NCBI GenBank assembly: GCA_030770425.1
Contig: JASJFT010000041.1
Location: forward strand, 62,001 to 126,000
Source: Darksidea phi
Taxonomy: Eukaryota > Ascomycota > Dothideomycetes > Pleosporales > Lentitheciaceae
Length of the DNA: 64,000 nucleotides
Direction: 5' to 3'
Shown here: positions 12,535-27,474 of the stretch, in pieces
How positions within the stretch are numbered: position 1 is the stretch's first letter
How the letters are laid out: every line of letters starts with the position of its first letter
The notes under the pieces: model-generated
What the model saw: only the letters and a program-made list of their open reading frames with translations
Database searches by the model: none
What the model was told of the DNA's origin: nothing
Translations under genes and position numbers: made by a program

Positions 12535-13677
12535 CTAGCCCCGTAATGGCAGGATATGTTGCACAAGACAACTCTGCCTGCACAAAGGACACTCAGGCTT
12601 TTCCCTTGCCCAGTCACTGATGCATACCCAGCAGAACACATGTCCACAGGTCGTCACGCTCGGATCTCTCATTCCCTCCAAACACAGAGTACATTTGCGG
12701 TTGCCGCCTCGTATCCAAGCCATCGTTTCATCATCGCTCAACTCGTACCGTGGCTTGTCCGAAGCTGGAGTGTTGGTCCACTTTTGCAGCTCTGACGGGG
12801 CTGATGATGGGTTCGCAGGTGTATCGAAGAGCAGCGCATTATTCGCGCTATATGCATTCGGATCGAGCGAGACTTCGACGCCCCCGCCTACCACTGCTGT
12901 TGCGCCGACACCAGCACTGAGCGCCCCCGTGCTGATGGTATCGCGGGTCATGGTATTTTGGAGGTGCAAGTAGGCTTGCACGCCCATCTGCAGGACCAGG
13001 AGCACACCAAGAACCTCGTACCCTACTCGCTGGTCGCTTTCCTGGACCTGGCGAGTGAAAATGTAGCGTAGATCCCATATACGCTTCGAAAGATGATAGT
13101 AGCTTCCCGTGAAGTAGAAGGTAGCGAGTGATAGCGCGTAGACGGGCGATGGAGATGTTAGGGTGTCCAAGTTCTGGAGGATATAGTTTTGAATATGCGC
13201 TCCCAATGGCGTCGATATTGTCTTCGAACTCCCGCTCTCTTTAGCTTGCTGTTGGGCTTTCGCTCTCGTCCGCCTGTAACGCCTCAGGTTCGCCTCCAGT
13301 TTCGCGCGTATTCTCTTCCTAAAAGCCGGCAATATCCTCCCTAGCAGATAGGGCCCTAGGATACAGCTCAGTATATATCCCGCTCTCCTTCCCAGTGCCG
13401 GTAGCCGTCCAGTATCGCCCTCCACTTGTACGATATCGCAGTATTCCTCGCCCAATGTACGGTTTCCGATAAAAGTAGTAAGACCAAGGTAGAGAAGCTC
13501 GCCGAGGACGCGCGTTTCGGAGGTGTATGTATGCGCGTATCGTGCGCCTTTTATCTTGCGGAGGAGGGTCGAGAGTTGCTCGAGGAGCACGCCGCTGAAG
13601 TATGCATCTTTCTGGTGCGAGCGGATGATGTCGGGGGAGGTCGCGAAGGGGTATGTGAATCGTGGCGCGGACGACAT
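12535..13677 (-). CDS. PEX10: Peroxisome biogenesis factor 10, RING E3 ubiquitin ligase
   Basis: Integral peroxisomal membrane RING protein that, with Pex2 and Pex12, ubiquitinates the import receptor Pex5 for recycling. The frame is a single exon of 380 aa. The N-terminal two thirds (about 1-290) match the Pex2/Pex12-type hydrophobic domain, including YLGLTTFIGNRTLGEEYCD. The C-terminal C3HC4 RING spans 329-366 with zinc ligands C329, C332, C344, H346, C349, C352, C363 and C366, all present, and the protein ends 14 residues later as is usual for Pex10. Residues about 150-170 and 260-310 are variable linkers. The start is the first ATG of the frame, and MSSAPRFTYPFATSPDIIRSHQKD resembles other fungal Pex10 N-termini. 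Confidence 0.95.
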   Translation of the reverse strand: MSSAPRFTYPFATSPDIIRSHQKDAYFSGVLLEQLSTLLRKIKGARYAHTYTSETRVLGELLYLGLTTFIGNRTLGEEYCDIVQVEGDTGRLPALGRRAGYILSCILGPYLLGRILPAFRKRIRAKLEANLRRYRRTRAKAQQQAKESGSSKTISTPLGAHIQNYILQNLDTLTSPSPVYALSLATFYFTGSYYHLSKRIWDLRYIFTRQVQESDQRVGYEVLGVLLVLQMGVQAYLHLQNTMTRDTISTGALSAGVGATAVVGGGVEVSLDPNAYSANNALLFDTPANPSSAPSELQKWTNTPASDKPRYELSDDETMAWIRGGNRKCTLCLEGMRDPSVTTCGHVFCWVCISDWAREKPECPLCRQSCLVQHILPLRG

Positions 13678-16597
13678 CGCGTGAAGAACAAACGGAGGAG
13701 CAGACAGACGTGCGATGGCAGGTATGCTATTTCGCGAATGTGAGGATTAACGTTGATCTACTGGACCTCGGCTTGTGATCCAAGCTTGGGCCACACAACG
13801 GCGAGCCCCTTCTTCTCCAGTTACTTTTGCCGACATCATTGTGAGCATACAAAACATTGTCGTTAACTTTCGGATCAGTCTCTTGTCTGTCAAAGCTACT
13901 CGTTCCAAGATAGGTCGTGGTTTAACCTCCGATAGACCGCCACTCGAAAATAATCCCTCTGCGGGACAGCATCTTCTGTATTAGTAGAGGAATAAGTTTT
14001 AGCGCGTATCCGTCGATATACTCGAATGATTATAAGGTGATGGATTCGTTTCGGAGCTTGGCGGTAAGTGAGAAGAGGTAATCGGCATGCATTGTATAGG
14101 GGATAAGTGTGGAAATCGAGGAAAAGATAGGGGCTGCGACCCTAATGGTAGTCAAGTAGAAAACAGGCATAAAATAGTAGCAGGATTTGAAGCATTCTTA
14201 TTTAAAATGACTAAAGTCCGCGTTATGTTATCAGATGGATGCTCGGGAGGCACTTGCAAGGGTGCGGACAAACTTTGATAATATTTCCAGCTCTCTATTT
14301 CACCAGATCAGCTAGGACGTTATGCCAGAAAGACAAGAGTAGCGGTGCCGGGAAACCTTTTCTAGATTGTAAGGAAAAACATCTCGCACCCATGAACGTT
14401 ACAACGTCGATACAACATATCGTTATCCGTAACTGAGTTCATCGAATCGACCATGGTTCGATGAACCAAGCATAAGGTAGGTTTCGATGAAGATCCTGAT
14501 GAATAGTCAGACCATCGAGTCTTACATCGTCCAGAAAAATGACGTCGCTGCCCTGAAGACCGAAAAGAAGCAATATCGCCTGCGTCATTCAACGAGGACA
14601 CGCTCGATGATAGACTAGACATCTCAAGCGCCACACCATACTCGACAGCACCGCCAGGAGTCGATAGGCGACCCTTATTTCCTCACAGATGGTACATCAT
14701 TAAAAGCTGATTATTCAAACTGTCCGACCGTGATTGGATACGGGACTTGGCAGACACTTCGGAGATCAGGCTTCCAGAGCAAGGGCGTATATTAGAGGAA
14801 GTCTACAATCCGGGATCCATAGTTCGAAGATCACTAAGGCTTTTCCATCTCTTATTTCACTCTCTGTTGGCTTGTTTGTGGTACCCTTCAGGTGGCTGGA
14901 TCGCACTTCCTTAGAGTTGGCTGAGACACCGATGTAGGGGGATCCTGTATGGCTACCTCGTCTTGTAGTCAGCCTTCCGACTTTCCGTGGTCCAAGAAGG
15001 CCTGACTTAGCTAGCAAGCCAACTGGCTACAAACAATTTGAGGATAAGGTTTCTCTACATTGTGATCCATGTTGAGATGAGCTAGGACGTTGATTTTAGC
15101 ATAGCAACGCAGTCCCATTAACTCATCCGTATCCACCTCATCCAATAGTCCTAGAAGAGTATATACGTAGAAAGGTTGCGTATTCTTTATAACCAGGTCG
15201 ATCGAAATCTAAATCCTTATACCTAAAACATCCAGTCCTTTAAAGGGCAAGGGAATTGAGTATCTATCACTCTTACCGCATCCCTCATGGCGTATTGAAC
15301 AAGGCTCGGCGACCATACAACAGTCACAATAGTAGTCGATACATCAGCATTGTATCCCAATACCCCAGGAAGTATCTATGAACGTCACGACCGTTTCGTT
15401 AAAACGTTTGAAAGACTACACGCATCCTAACACAATAAGGCCAAAGCAAACTCAAAAATGGATTACAGTGAGACGAGACCTGGCAATGACCCAGATTGCT
15501 TACAATGATACATTTCCATAACCATGGGGCCTGTACCTGCCTAAACCATATATGAATAACGCCTCATCCGTTTGAGATGTAATAAACTCTAGATCCTACA
15601 ATAAATTCTCCGAACCCATCCTATAAATGCTATACCTGTGGAAGCAGTGATTTCCGTGTTAAAATTAGATGCAACCTCCCGCTCGCCATGCGTAGATCGA
15701 TACAACTTAGAATGCTGCTCCGACCGAGTGTTGGAAATCGTTAAGAGAACGTTGTTTCGCCGATTACTGGGAGAAGTTACCGAGCACTTTACCGGGATAG
15801 CATGGCGAAGTGTACAATTTCGGTCCATGAGCCATTGGGTCTGGATCCCTAAGACCCTTCATCTGCTCCTTGATACCCTCAAATCAAGACGTAAGATCCT
15901 GAGCGCTACCCTTAGATTATCTAAATGGCTTCTGCAGTATGAATATAGTAAACAGGTGCATGAATGTTTTGCGTCGACGAAGGATCAGACATTTGAGTAC
16001 GAGGAGGTTCGCAGCGTTTGATGGTTGTTGGCGTATACAGTACGATTGGCTGCTATTGCTATACTCAATGTATGGTTGGACAAATAGACCGGAGATATCG
16101 TGAAAAAAGTGGCATAACAGTTAAATCTCGGTACGGAAACGTGTTTTTAATAGTGTATTGGCGGGGTGGTTGTGGGGGGCGTCTTTTACGGAAAGCCTCT
16201 CCTTCATGAAACGCTTTCTTGACAGGTATATTGTCCCAAAGGAGTATTTTTCTGCGGTTACTGTGAGTTGTGTTCTACTGGGATGACTTCATTGGGTTGT
16301 AAACAGAGTAGTCGGTATATAGACTAGTTATTCCTCTTAGCCTCAAGGGTGCAAGTCTATATCAAAGGAAACATTAGAAGAAATTCTGCCGTTTAAAGCT
16401 TTTTGTATCCCTGTTCAGTGGGTCTAGAGGGTAACCAAATGCATCTTATTTCATAAAATCATATATTCTCAACGTTAACGACAGGTGCCACACAGTCCTA
16501 AAGGCTACAACGCAAGCAACTAATGTGACAGTCCCAGGCTCAGAAGCACCCTTTGCTTCTGAATGCGTGGGACATTGAGCACATAAACATGCGACGA
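13678..16597. other. 2.9 kb gene-free region
   Basis: Between the 5' end of PEX10 and the 3' end of the short-chain dehydrogenase (both on the minus strand). It is A+T-richer than the genic DNA and lacks any family-like frame. The longest ATG frame is 127 codons (15638-16021), without recognisable features. CpA and TpG dinucleotides are common here, so unlike the 46.5-48.0 kb island it is not visibly RIP-mutated. Confidence 0.55.
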
Positions 16598-17585
16598 TCA
16601 AATTACCATCTTAACCTTCAATTTATCACCCTCCACAATCTCCTCCCTCATACTCTCCAACTTCTGCACATCCCACGTAACCGATAAATACCTGCCCGCA
16701 AGCCACGTCCTGGCGCCAGCAGAGAACCACACACAAAAGCCACCAGCCAGCTCCGGCGTATCGACCAAGACTATACATACCCCCTGGTTAGCACACGCAT
16801 GCCCAAATTATGACAACCTGCAACTGGAAGTGGAAGGAGAAGGGGCAAAAACGCTTACAGTCTCTGATACTCGGTTCACTCAGCCCTAGCTCCGTCGGGA
16901 CGCCGCCAGGATGCAAAGCAACTACATTAACGCCCTTGGCTCCGTACTCCGCCTCGACAAACTCGCTTAGTTTCAGTAGAGCAAACTTGCTCGTGCTATA
17001 CGCCGATGCCCCGGAGCCCAATAAATGGGCGCCGATACTCGATATGTTGATCACGTCCGTGGTGACGCTGTACTTCTCTGCGGTGGACACGAGTAGCGGG
17101 AGGAAAGCGTGCAAGAAGAGATACGGGCCCTTGAGGTTGATCTCGAGCGTGGCCCACCAACTCGAAGGCTCGGACTCGGCGATCGGCGTCCAGGGGTTGG
17201 AGCTGCCGGCGTTGTTGACGAGGATGTCTAGACGGCCTTCTTTCTGCGTGACTACTTCGGCGCACTTGTGCACGGCCTCGGAGTTGGTGACGTCCAAGAC
17301 GAACTTTAGCACGCGAGTGTTCTTGTTGATCCTTTTGATTTCTTTCTCTACTTCGTCGAGCGCAGAAGATGAGCGCGCCGAGATGATGATTGAAGCTACG
17401 CCTGCATGAGCGTATTGGAGCGCAGTGGCACGGCCGATACCGCGACTTGCGCCCGTGATGAGGACAACTTTGCCTTCCTGCTTAAGAGAGGGGGTTTCGG
17501 CGGCGGAGATGGCGGGATAGATGTCATTATGGAGGTTTTCCCAGCCAGGGAAAGCGAAACCGGATTCAACTGGAGGAGCGGACAT
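16598..17585 (-). CDS. Short-chain dehydrogenase/reductase, classical type
   Basis: NAD(P)-dependent oxidoreductase of unknown substrate. Two exons, 16859-17585 and 16598-16770 on the minus strand, joined by an 88-nt intron (donor GTAAGC, branch-like GTGCTAAC, acceptor TATAG), encode 299 aa. Without splicing the frame runs into unrelated residues; splicing gives a C-terminus with LVDTPELAGGFCVW and SVTWDV, seen in this fungal SDR group. Motifs: TGASRGIG at 44-51 (dinucleotide binding), NNAG at 124-127, serines at 182-183, and YSTSK with catalytic Y196 and K200. A 36-residue N-terminal extension precedes the Rossmann fold. Probably soluble and cytosolic, as no signal or membrane helix is seen. 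Its substrate cannot be inferred from its neighbours. Confidence 0.92.
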
Positions 17586-18820
17586 CTTGTTTAGTGGGGA
17601 GCTGGTGGGTGGTATAAGGTTAGTTTGATAGGTAGACCGTGTTTTAAAGTTGAATTGCGAAGAGACGACGAGAGCAGATGGTGGTATGTATGAAAGGTGC
17701 TAAGAGACTGCGCTTATATACCTAGCACTACCCTGCTCACTTTTCCTAACCTGCAACCACCACCACCCAGATGTGCAATTCACCTAACCTTCTATTCTCC
17801 TTTTAAATCCGTGGAGCCCTCATGCCAAGGTCCACATACATCCTTTTTAGATTAGTTTAAACACTTATTGCGGGTGCTCGAACTGTGCTTCCACATGACC
17901 CTCTAACGTCAGCTCCCCTCCGATTGATCGGTCTCCTCCTGGGGCGTATCGTCCGAATTGGACGTACACTAATATTACACAGCACCGGAGATAAGCTGGC
18001 CAATACAGATGGAGCAATGTGTGTGTGTGTCCAAAAAAAGCTACGAGAAATGAGTCTTACAAATCACGCTTGTGCTTGGGCCCGAAATACAAGAGCATTA
18101 TCCAGTTAGATGATCAGGATCAGATAATCTAATGGCCAACGGGTCAAATCGTCCGACTACGGTCCGTCTCGCGGTGAGACATCGACCTGTGACCTGTTCA
18201 GTGGAGTGCCGCCCGCGCACTTCAGTATAGCTTTGGAGAGATCTACAACGCAAAAATCTTCGTGATGTTGCAAAATGATACCAACCACTCTCGCAATTCT
18301 CCATTATGCTATCAAAAGTACGCGAACAAGTCAACGGAACCCTCCACGTCCGCACGCATACATCTTCAGCATCCTGTCTAACCGCTAAACTCAAGCCTTT
18401 CATTGCGTGAGGAGAAATCCTAGTACCGCCCACGTATCCACCCATAGCGCTGAGGACGCGCTGTGCCATGAGATGAAGATGTTGAGAAAGGAAAAAAATA
18501 TAGGATGGTACACTAGTATAACACCAAGCCCCAATGCAAAGAGGCCGCAACGACCATGCCCCAAAGTAGTGCGTAACAGACGCCAGACCGCCCCGTCTTT
18601 TTGTTGAAATGAACAATGCTCCCAGTCCTTTCGAATATGAAGCGCTAAATCAAGTAAAAGGTGCACGGCGAGTTGATAGAGAACGCCGGGACATGCAAGG
18701 CTATTGCTTAAGCCAACTGTGTAAAAGGTTTTCCGGTCAAATGGTGATCGTGTTGAAACAGGCGAAATCGAATCGAGGAAAGAGCCGCGCAAAGATAGAT
18801 TGCGAACGGGGTTAAAAGGC
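17586..18820. other. Intergenic region
   Basis: 1.2 kb containing the dehydrogenase promoter side and the 3' side of SET1. Frames of up to 172 codons on the minus strand (18098-18616, 18400-18897) overlap each other or the SET1 end and show no family features. A short (TG)n run lies near 18018. Confidence 0.5.
17713..17720 (-). promoter_or_regulatory. Candidate TATA box for the short-chain dehydrogenase
   Basis: TATATAAG on the minus strand, about 130 nt upstream of the start codon at 17585. Position and match to the TATA consensus are suitable; there is no transcript evidence. Confidence 0.4.
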
Positions 18821-21800
18821 TTAGTTGAGGAAGCCCTTGCAGCCGACGGAACCGCAAAGACAGGGGATACGGTCGGTAGCATCCATTTCACGCTCAAATT
18901 TGTAGTCGTAGGTGAGTTCCTCGTCTGTCAAGGTTAACAGGTATCCTTCCAAGTGAAGAGTATGATTGAACTTACCCTGACCAATATCCCGCAATGCGTA
19001 GATGACAATTCGCTTCGTGCCATCCACTCGAATGATTTTGGCTGTGCAGTTCGGCGTGCAGCTATGATTGATGAAACGTGCGATGCCGCCCATCTTCGTC
19101 GCATCGATGACCGTGTCTTCGTCGATACGGAAGAGGTAGCTCGACCCAACACCTTGCATATCGTATTTCACCTCGCGCAGATCTGCAACACGTTGCCGAA
19201 CCTGTTCGCCAACGTATTCGATAATCATGTCGTTAGCTGCAATGTTCTCTTGGGCATACAGACCCCAGTTGTGAATGGCAGAGCGGTCAAACTTGACAAG
19301 CTTCTTCCGCTTCTTAAGCTGGTTGAAGCGTAGTGCGTCGCCTTCTGCACCAGTCATGTTCTTGGAAATGCTGATGTCGTTCACCAAGCGACGGTTGTTG
19401 GCACGGTTGGCGCGGGAGGCAGCGGTGGTTGATGGCTTCAAGCCTGATCCGGTCTGGAATTTGAAGCCTTCGACAGTGGTCATTGTGCGTTCTTGCTGCT
19501 TGGCCTGGCGCTGGCGTTCTTCTCGCGCCTTTTGGACGCGGATACGATGTGGGAGGTACTTGGACTTTTCAGCCTCGCGAATCTTCTTCACGCCTTCGGT
19601 CCTAGCAGAACCAGTCGCGTTCGGCACGTAGTAGCCTTCGATCTTGGTTTCGGTACGGGACACACCCTCTTCACCTGGTCGATTAAGGTGCTTGATCGAT
19701 TTCTGCTTCCAAGCCCAAGATTGCGCGTCCCCAATCTTCGCGGCGGTCATAGAATGCATGGTGGTTTTCAGATGCACAAGATCCTCCTCGTCCTTGAGGA
19801 GATGCTGCCACCCGTCAATATCCATAACCACACTGAAGTCATCATCCACAGTCCGACGAGGTTCGAGGGTTGAAACACCCCAGTGAACCGAGGCGGCACG
19901 CTCATCTTCTTCTGGGGTTTCCTCAGTGACGGATACTTGAGTAACTGGCTTTGCCTCTCCAACCTCAGTAATCACAGATTCCGCAGCAGGCGTGATCTCC
20001 ATGACTTCTGTGACCGGAACCTGGGCAGCCTTCGCTTCTTCCTCGAGCTGCTTCTTCGTTTTCTTTTTCGACTTTGGAGCGCTCTTCTTCTTCGCTGGGG
20101 CTTTGTCTGGTTCTGATAGTTCGGTGGTCTGGATGGGTTTGGACGCGTCTTCATCTTCGTGGGCGACAACGACTTCAGGCTCAAGTTTGTCTTCTGGAGG
20201 TGTTTCCACCCCAAAAATAGCATCCGCCTCCTGTTCAATCTTCCGTAATCGTCTAAAACCTTTGAGCGCTTTGTCTGCTTTCTTCCAAATAGGTGATGAA
20301 CGAGGCAAAATAGCAAGCACTTGTTCAAGCTCTTTCTCAGCCATGTTTTCGGGGTCTTTATGGATGCAATGAGCAAGCAAACTCCTAGCATGCGAATCGT
20401 CCATCATCTCATCGTCACTTTCTTCACCCCAGCCAGCTTCGATGCGCCGCCGTTTAGCTCGGAGGCCTCGTGAAGACTCTTCGTCGTCCTCTTCATCTGA
20501 GGTTTCGGCCGGGCTGAGTGGACGGCTCTCTAGCTCTTCAGTAGCATGGCTTCTGCGTGAGCTTTGTCCTTCATCATCGGAGCCATCATCGCCTTTCATG
20601 AGCTCTTCCATCCGTCGGTAAAGACTATGAGCAGCCCGAGGTTTAGGTGGCGCCTTTCGTCGCTCGTCTGCAAATGCATTGACAACCTTAAGCGACATCT
20701 TACCGCGGACTCGGTTGTGATCGTATGGGCCAAGCGCTTTGCGTCCGTGTCGTCCGCTGAAACCAGCACCGCGTGATCTTGGCGTAAAAGCCGCAGAGGG
20801 ATCCAAGCCAAGAGCTATAGCTGCAGGAGGGCGTGTGTCTTCTTCCTTCTTTTGAGGGTCTGGAATATTCAATCGTCGTCGCTTGGCCACATGTCGATCG
20901 GGTGCCATCAGATCGAGCAGAGCCGGGCCTGCTATTCGCTGCTTGATTTCGTTGACCATTCTTTCCTGCAGCTCCTCCTTTAGTCTCTCTATAGCAGCTG
21001 CCACGGGGTCGATAGCTTCTGCCCTCTGCCTCTTCTCCAATTCCCAATCTTCAGCTTCCTCTCTAGCAATCTTCTCCTCTTCAGCCTTCCGTCTCTTTTG
21101 CTGCATAGCGCGCTCCGGGCTTGGGCTCCGCTCATAGTTGGGATCGCCATACTGATTACATTCCATGTTCATAACGTAAGTGAAAAGTGCCAACATATGA
21201 CACTCCCTGTAGCATCTGACTGTCTCGTCCTCGCCCCGTTTCGATTCTTCGAAAATGACATAGTATCCCGTTTGGTCGCACAGCACATCCTTCCAATGAT
21301 AATTCTTAAGACGCCTTTTAAGATGGTCCACGGTTGTGCTCAGGACAGGAACGTACTGGTGGGCGATGAAGAGATACGGTTTCCGTTTCAACCTCGGTTT
21401 GACTGGCTCCCTCTCGATGAGAAAGGATAGTTGAGCTTTGCGAGATAGTGGCTCGCGTGGTGGAGGCGGCCGTGCGCCCTTCCCAGATGGTCCTTTCGGC
21501 ACGTTCGCGGGCAAGTCGAATGTGCCTGGCGTTGTTGGAGTTGCGGCCTTCGCAGCTAGCTTGGCCCGGAGCCTCTCCTCCTCCTTGCGGCTCTGCTCTA
21601 CAGCGTAATTAACTAGCCGTGCGCATCTTCGCCCTTCACGATCGCAATGAACCTTCACAGTCTGCAGTCCAATGCGCTGGTTCGTGCCCTCACGCTCCGC
21701 TCTTTTTGCCGAGGTAGATGCTTTAACGGCGGCTACACCACGAGAGGCGGGAGTGTCTCGAAACTTAACTAGGCATATCCCTAGAAAGCTGCCATTGTCA

Positions 21801-22791
21801 GGGTGAATCTGGTTCTTAACCGATTCCACATCTCCATAGGCGGTAAAGAAGGCTCGGAGCTGCGCATCCGAAGTCAAGGGATCAAAACCAGTGACAACGA
21901 CTTGGGTAGCAGGCCCGGGACCGCAGGATATGCGCGGATCGAAGGAGTAGGTCTTGGCGACATACGGCGCTATCCGTAGCTTCGACTTTGGTGGACCTGC
22001 ACCTACAGTCTTAATAGGGTATTTCCCAGAGGTATAGCCGACAATGGCCAGACGGGGGTCCGGAGGGGGAGATGGGTCGCCCTGCAACACAGTTAAGTTA
22101 GCCTTAGCGTCGCAGGACAACCCATCTCCGGGAAACATATATGACCTTCACGTACCTTATCATATATATCCTTGTATGGCGGCGGCGCACGCTTGGCCCT
22201 CGAGTCGAGCTTGTCGTCCATCATAGGATCGTAGTACAGGCGCTGGCCCAGCTTGCCGTCGACGGGCCATATTGATATTCTCGCTTCCGGCGGCGTGTGC
22301 ACGGGCGTTATGGTGTCGGCGGCAGTCTTTGCGATGGCGCTTGACGGCGCGTTGTGCGAGGTCGCGTGCATGGTCTCATGCGAAGGCTTCGCTGAGCGGG
22401 GGCTAGGCAGCTTGCCCGGCGGAGATGAATCTGTACTGGTCAAAGGGGTGAGGGCGTGTAGAGATGGGTTGTGGCCAGTGAACGACATGTTGTTCGCGGT
22501 GGAGAAGACTGATGAGGCGGAGCTTGGAACCGAGCTGTCTGAACCGGCGCGGTTTAGCAGGTCGGTGGAGCGCAGGCCATGGTCGTTGGGGGAATGTGTA
22601 GTGTTGTTGTCCTCAGTGACGTTGTTTTCACCAGCGCCAGCGGACGTCACGCCTGGCAATCGCGAGCGCGCGCTGACGGACGAGTCCGCCCGCCGCAACG
22701 ATCTGTCGTCTTCTGCGTCGCGTCCGCCGTCGACCATGGACTGTGTATGTGTACGGAAGTCGAGTGTTGCCGCGGTAGGGTCGCGCGACAT
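18821..22791 (-). CDS. SET1: Histone H3 lysine-4 methyltransferase, COMPASS catalytic subunit
   Basis: Methylates H3K4 as the catalytic subunit of COMPASS in the nucleus. Three exons on the minus strand, 22156-22791, 18976-22081 and 18821-18924 (introns of 74 and 51 nt), give 1281 aa. An N-terminal disordered region (1-210) is followed by an RRM-like domain (about 272-345, with QVVVTGFDPL and LGICLVKFRD), a long charged middle region with coiled-coil character, the N-SET region, SET at about 1137-1259, and post-SET with CLCGSVGC ending at the C-terminus. SET motifs are intact: GLYA, EYVGE, RFINHSCTPNC (NHSC 1217-1220) and ELTYDY. The last intron sits between DIGQ and EELTYDY and its length is a multiple of three, so an unspliced frame continues without a stop. 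A possible splice acceptor just upstream of the ATG hints at a 5' UTR intron. Confidence 0.95.
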
Positions 22792-23933
22792 AACCTGGTG
22801 GTGAGCTGCTCAGCGCCACTGCACGTGCTCCATCACTGTACTGCTGGGAGATGGGCAGGTGTCGGGCAGAGTTGCCCACTATACGGACTAGATGTTATCG
22901 CGAGTGGCAGACAGGATGTGGAGAACGCGAGAGGAACGCGGTGCAGCGTGTCGGAGCGCTGGCGGCAAGACGGGCGCCAGGGTGAAGGCAGAGGGAAGGA
23001 TAGTCGAAGAGATGAGACGGCGCTGCAACCGACAGAAGTCTGCACGCGCAAATGGGGTGGTGGGCGGAGATGGAGGCGTGTGAATGGAATGCGCACAGAG
23101 ATGAGGTCCGCAGTGCCAAGAGAAATCGCTCAAGGAAAGGGGAGAATCATCGTCAACCAGGTCTTCGCCAACGCAGCCCGAACTCTGTAACAACACCCTC
23201 CGTCAATGCCGTCGCGCAACCCTCCTGCATGCATCGCGCATCGCTCACCCCATAAGCTAGCATTATCTGCCTCGTTCTCAGCTTGTAGTCATGCTGCACG
23301 CCTGCACTTCCCATCAGCCGCCCGCGTCATCGCACCACATCGCATCGCAAACGCCCTGCCTCGCTTTGATAACCCCAAACAGCCAGACAAGGATAATACT
23401 TCGCGAATGACCATCGGTATACATGCGCATGCGACGCCTCCAAATCATCATTACAACTGAGATATCCATGTGAGGCTGTAGATTGCTCACGTGAGCTAGG
23501 TGTTCCGGTCCTCAGGTGCGCTGAACGACACGACGCTAGAATCTTATCGCATACCGCGCAGTCGCCTACCGCATCTCGATGCCCACAAAAATAGCTCAGG
23601 CGAGACTGGACTACATATCTGCTCGCTTGCACATGTTGGCACGAGACGCGACGATATCACGAACAGACGCATTGTTGATAGAACGATATAATGATGGATA
23701 TCTTTGCGCAGGTCGGCCACATAATCAGAGGGGGGCCTATACTGGAATACTTGTGGTAGGCGAAGTTGTCATGGAGGTATGCCATGCTTGAACGTAAGGT
23801 AATTCGGGTTGTACCGAATAATACCTCACGTCTCAAATAACACAAAACATTTTCGTTAATATTCAAACTCCTAGTACCACCATGAAGCCTCCTTTACCAA
23901 CTGTTCCCCACCCTGCTCAAGGCTGTGTAGGAC
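22792..23933. other. Intergenic region upstream of SET1
   Basis: 1.1 kb, holding the SET1 5' leader side and the 3' side of the lumazine synthase gene. Overlapping frames on both strands (for example 22579-23190, plus, 203 codons) lie in GC-rich DNA and partly overlap SET1 exon 1, so they look like chance frames. Confidence 0.5.
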
Positions 23934-24678
<745 letters not shown>

Positions 24679-25122
24679 AACTGTGGCTGTATGTTTGTGG
24701 AAGTAAGGTTTGATGGCTATGGACTATGAGCGGAGTGGTGGCAGTGGATAGCAGTGGAAGCCGGAATGCAGGAACGAAGCATCCCACCATGTCCCAAGCC
24801 CGCCCCCGCAGACAAGGGTCCCTGCATCACGACATCAGCCAAGCACTCAGGAACAGCACAACACTATATGTGGCATAGCCAAAACCCGACAAGGCAAAGC
24901 GATTGTCTGAATATAGTTTTCATTTCAACCTAGCATAGAGCCGTGACCACGCCTGGAACATAGAACCAGCATTTCATCCACCATCCGCAGAAATCAATCC
25001 CGAATACGCAGTCGTTTTAGTCCAATTCATGTCGTAGTCTTCCAATAAGATCTTTTCCATACATAGCCAGCCCAGGTGTGCAACCTCTAAGACGCCAATT
25101 TCAATTTCCATACAGCTAGTCT
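24679..25122. other. Intergenic region between lumazine synthase and GFA1
   Basis: 444 bases carrying the promoter of the lumazine synthase gene and the 3' end of GFA1, both on the minus strand. No frame or RNA feature is seen. Confidence 0.5.

Positions 25123-27474
<2,352 letters not shown>

Noticed and set aside
14440..14470. GGTTCGAT sequence resembling a tRNA B box
   Set aside because: It sits in a small palindrome and no matching A box or cloverleaf can be folded around it; no tRNA could be supported anywhere in the window.
15638..16021. 127-codon ATG frame in the 13.7-16.6 kb gap
   Set aside because: No recognisable motif, no signal peptide, weak coding bias and similar-sized frames nearby on the other strand; likely chance.
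22579..23190. 203-codon plus-strand frame upstream of SET1
   Set aside because: Overlaps the SET1 first exon antisense, lies in GC-rich DNA where long chance frames are expected, and resembles no family.
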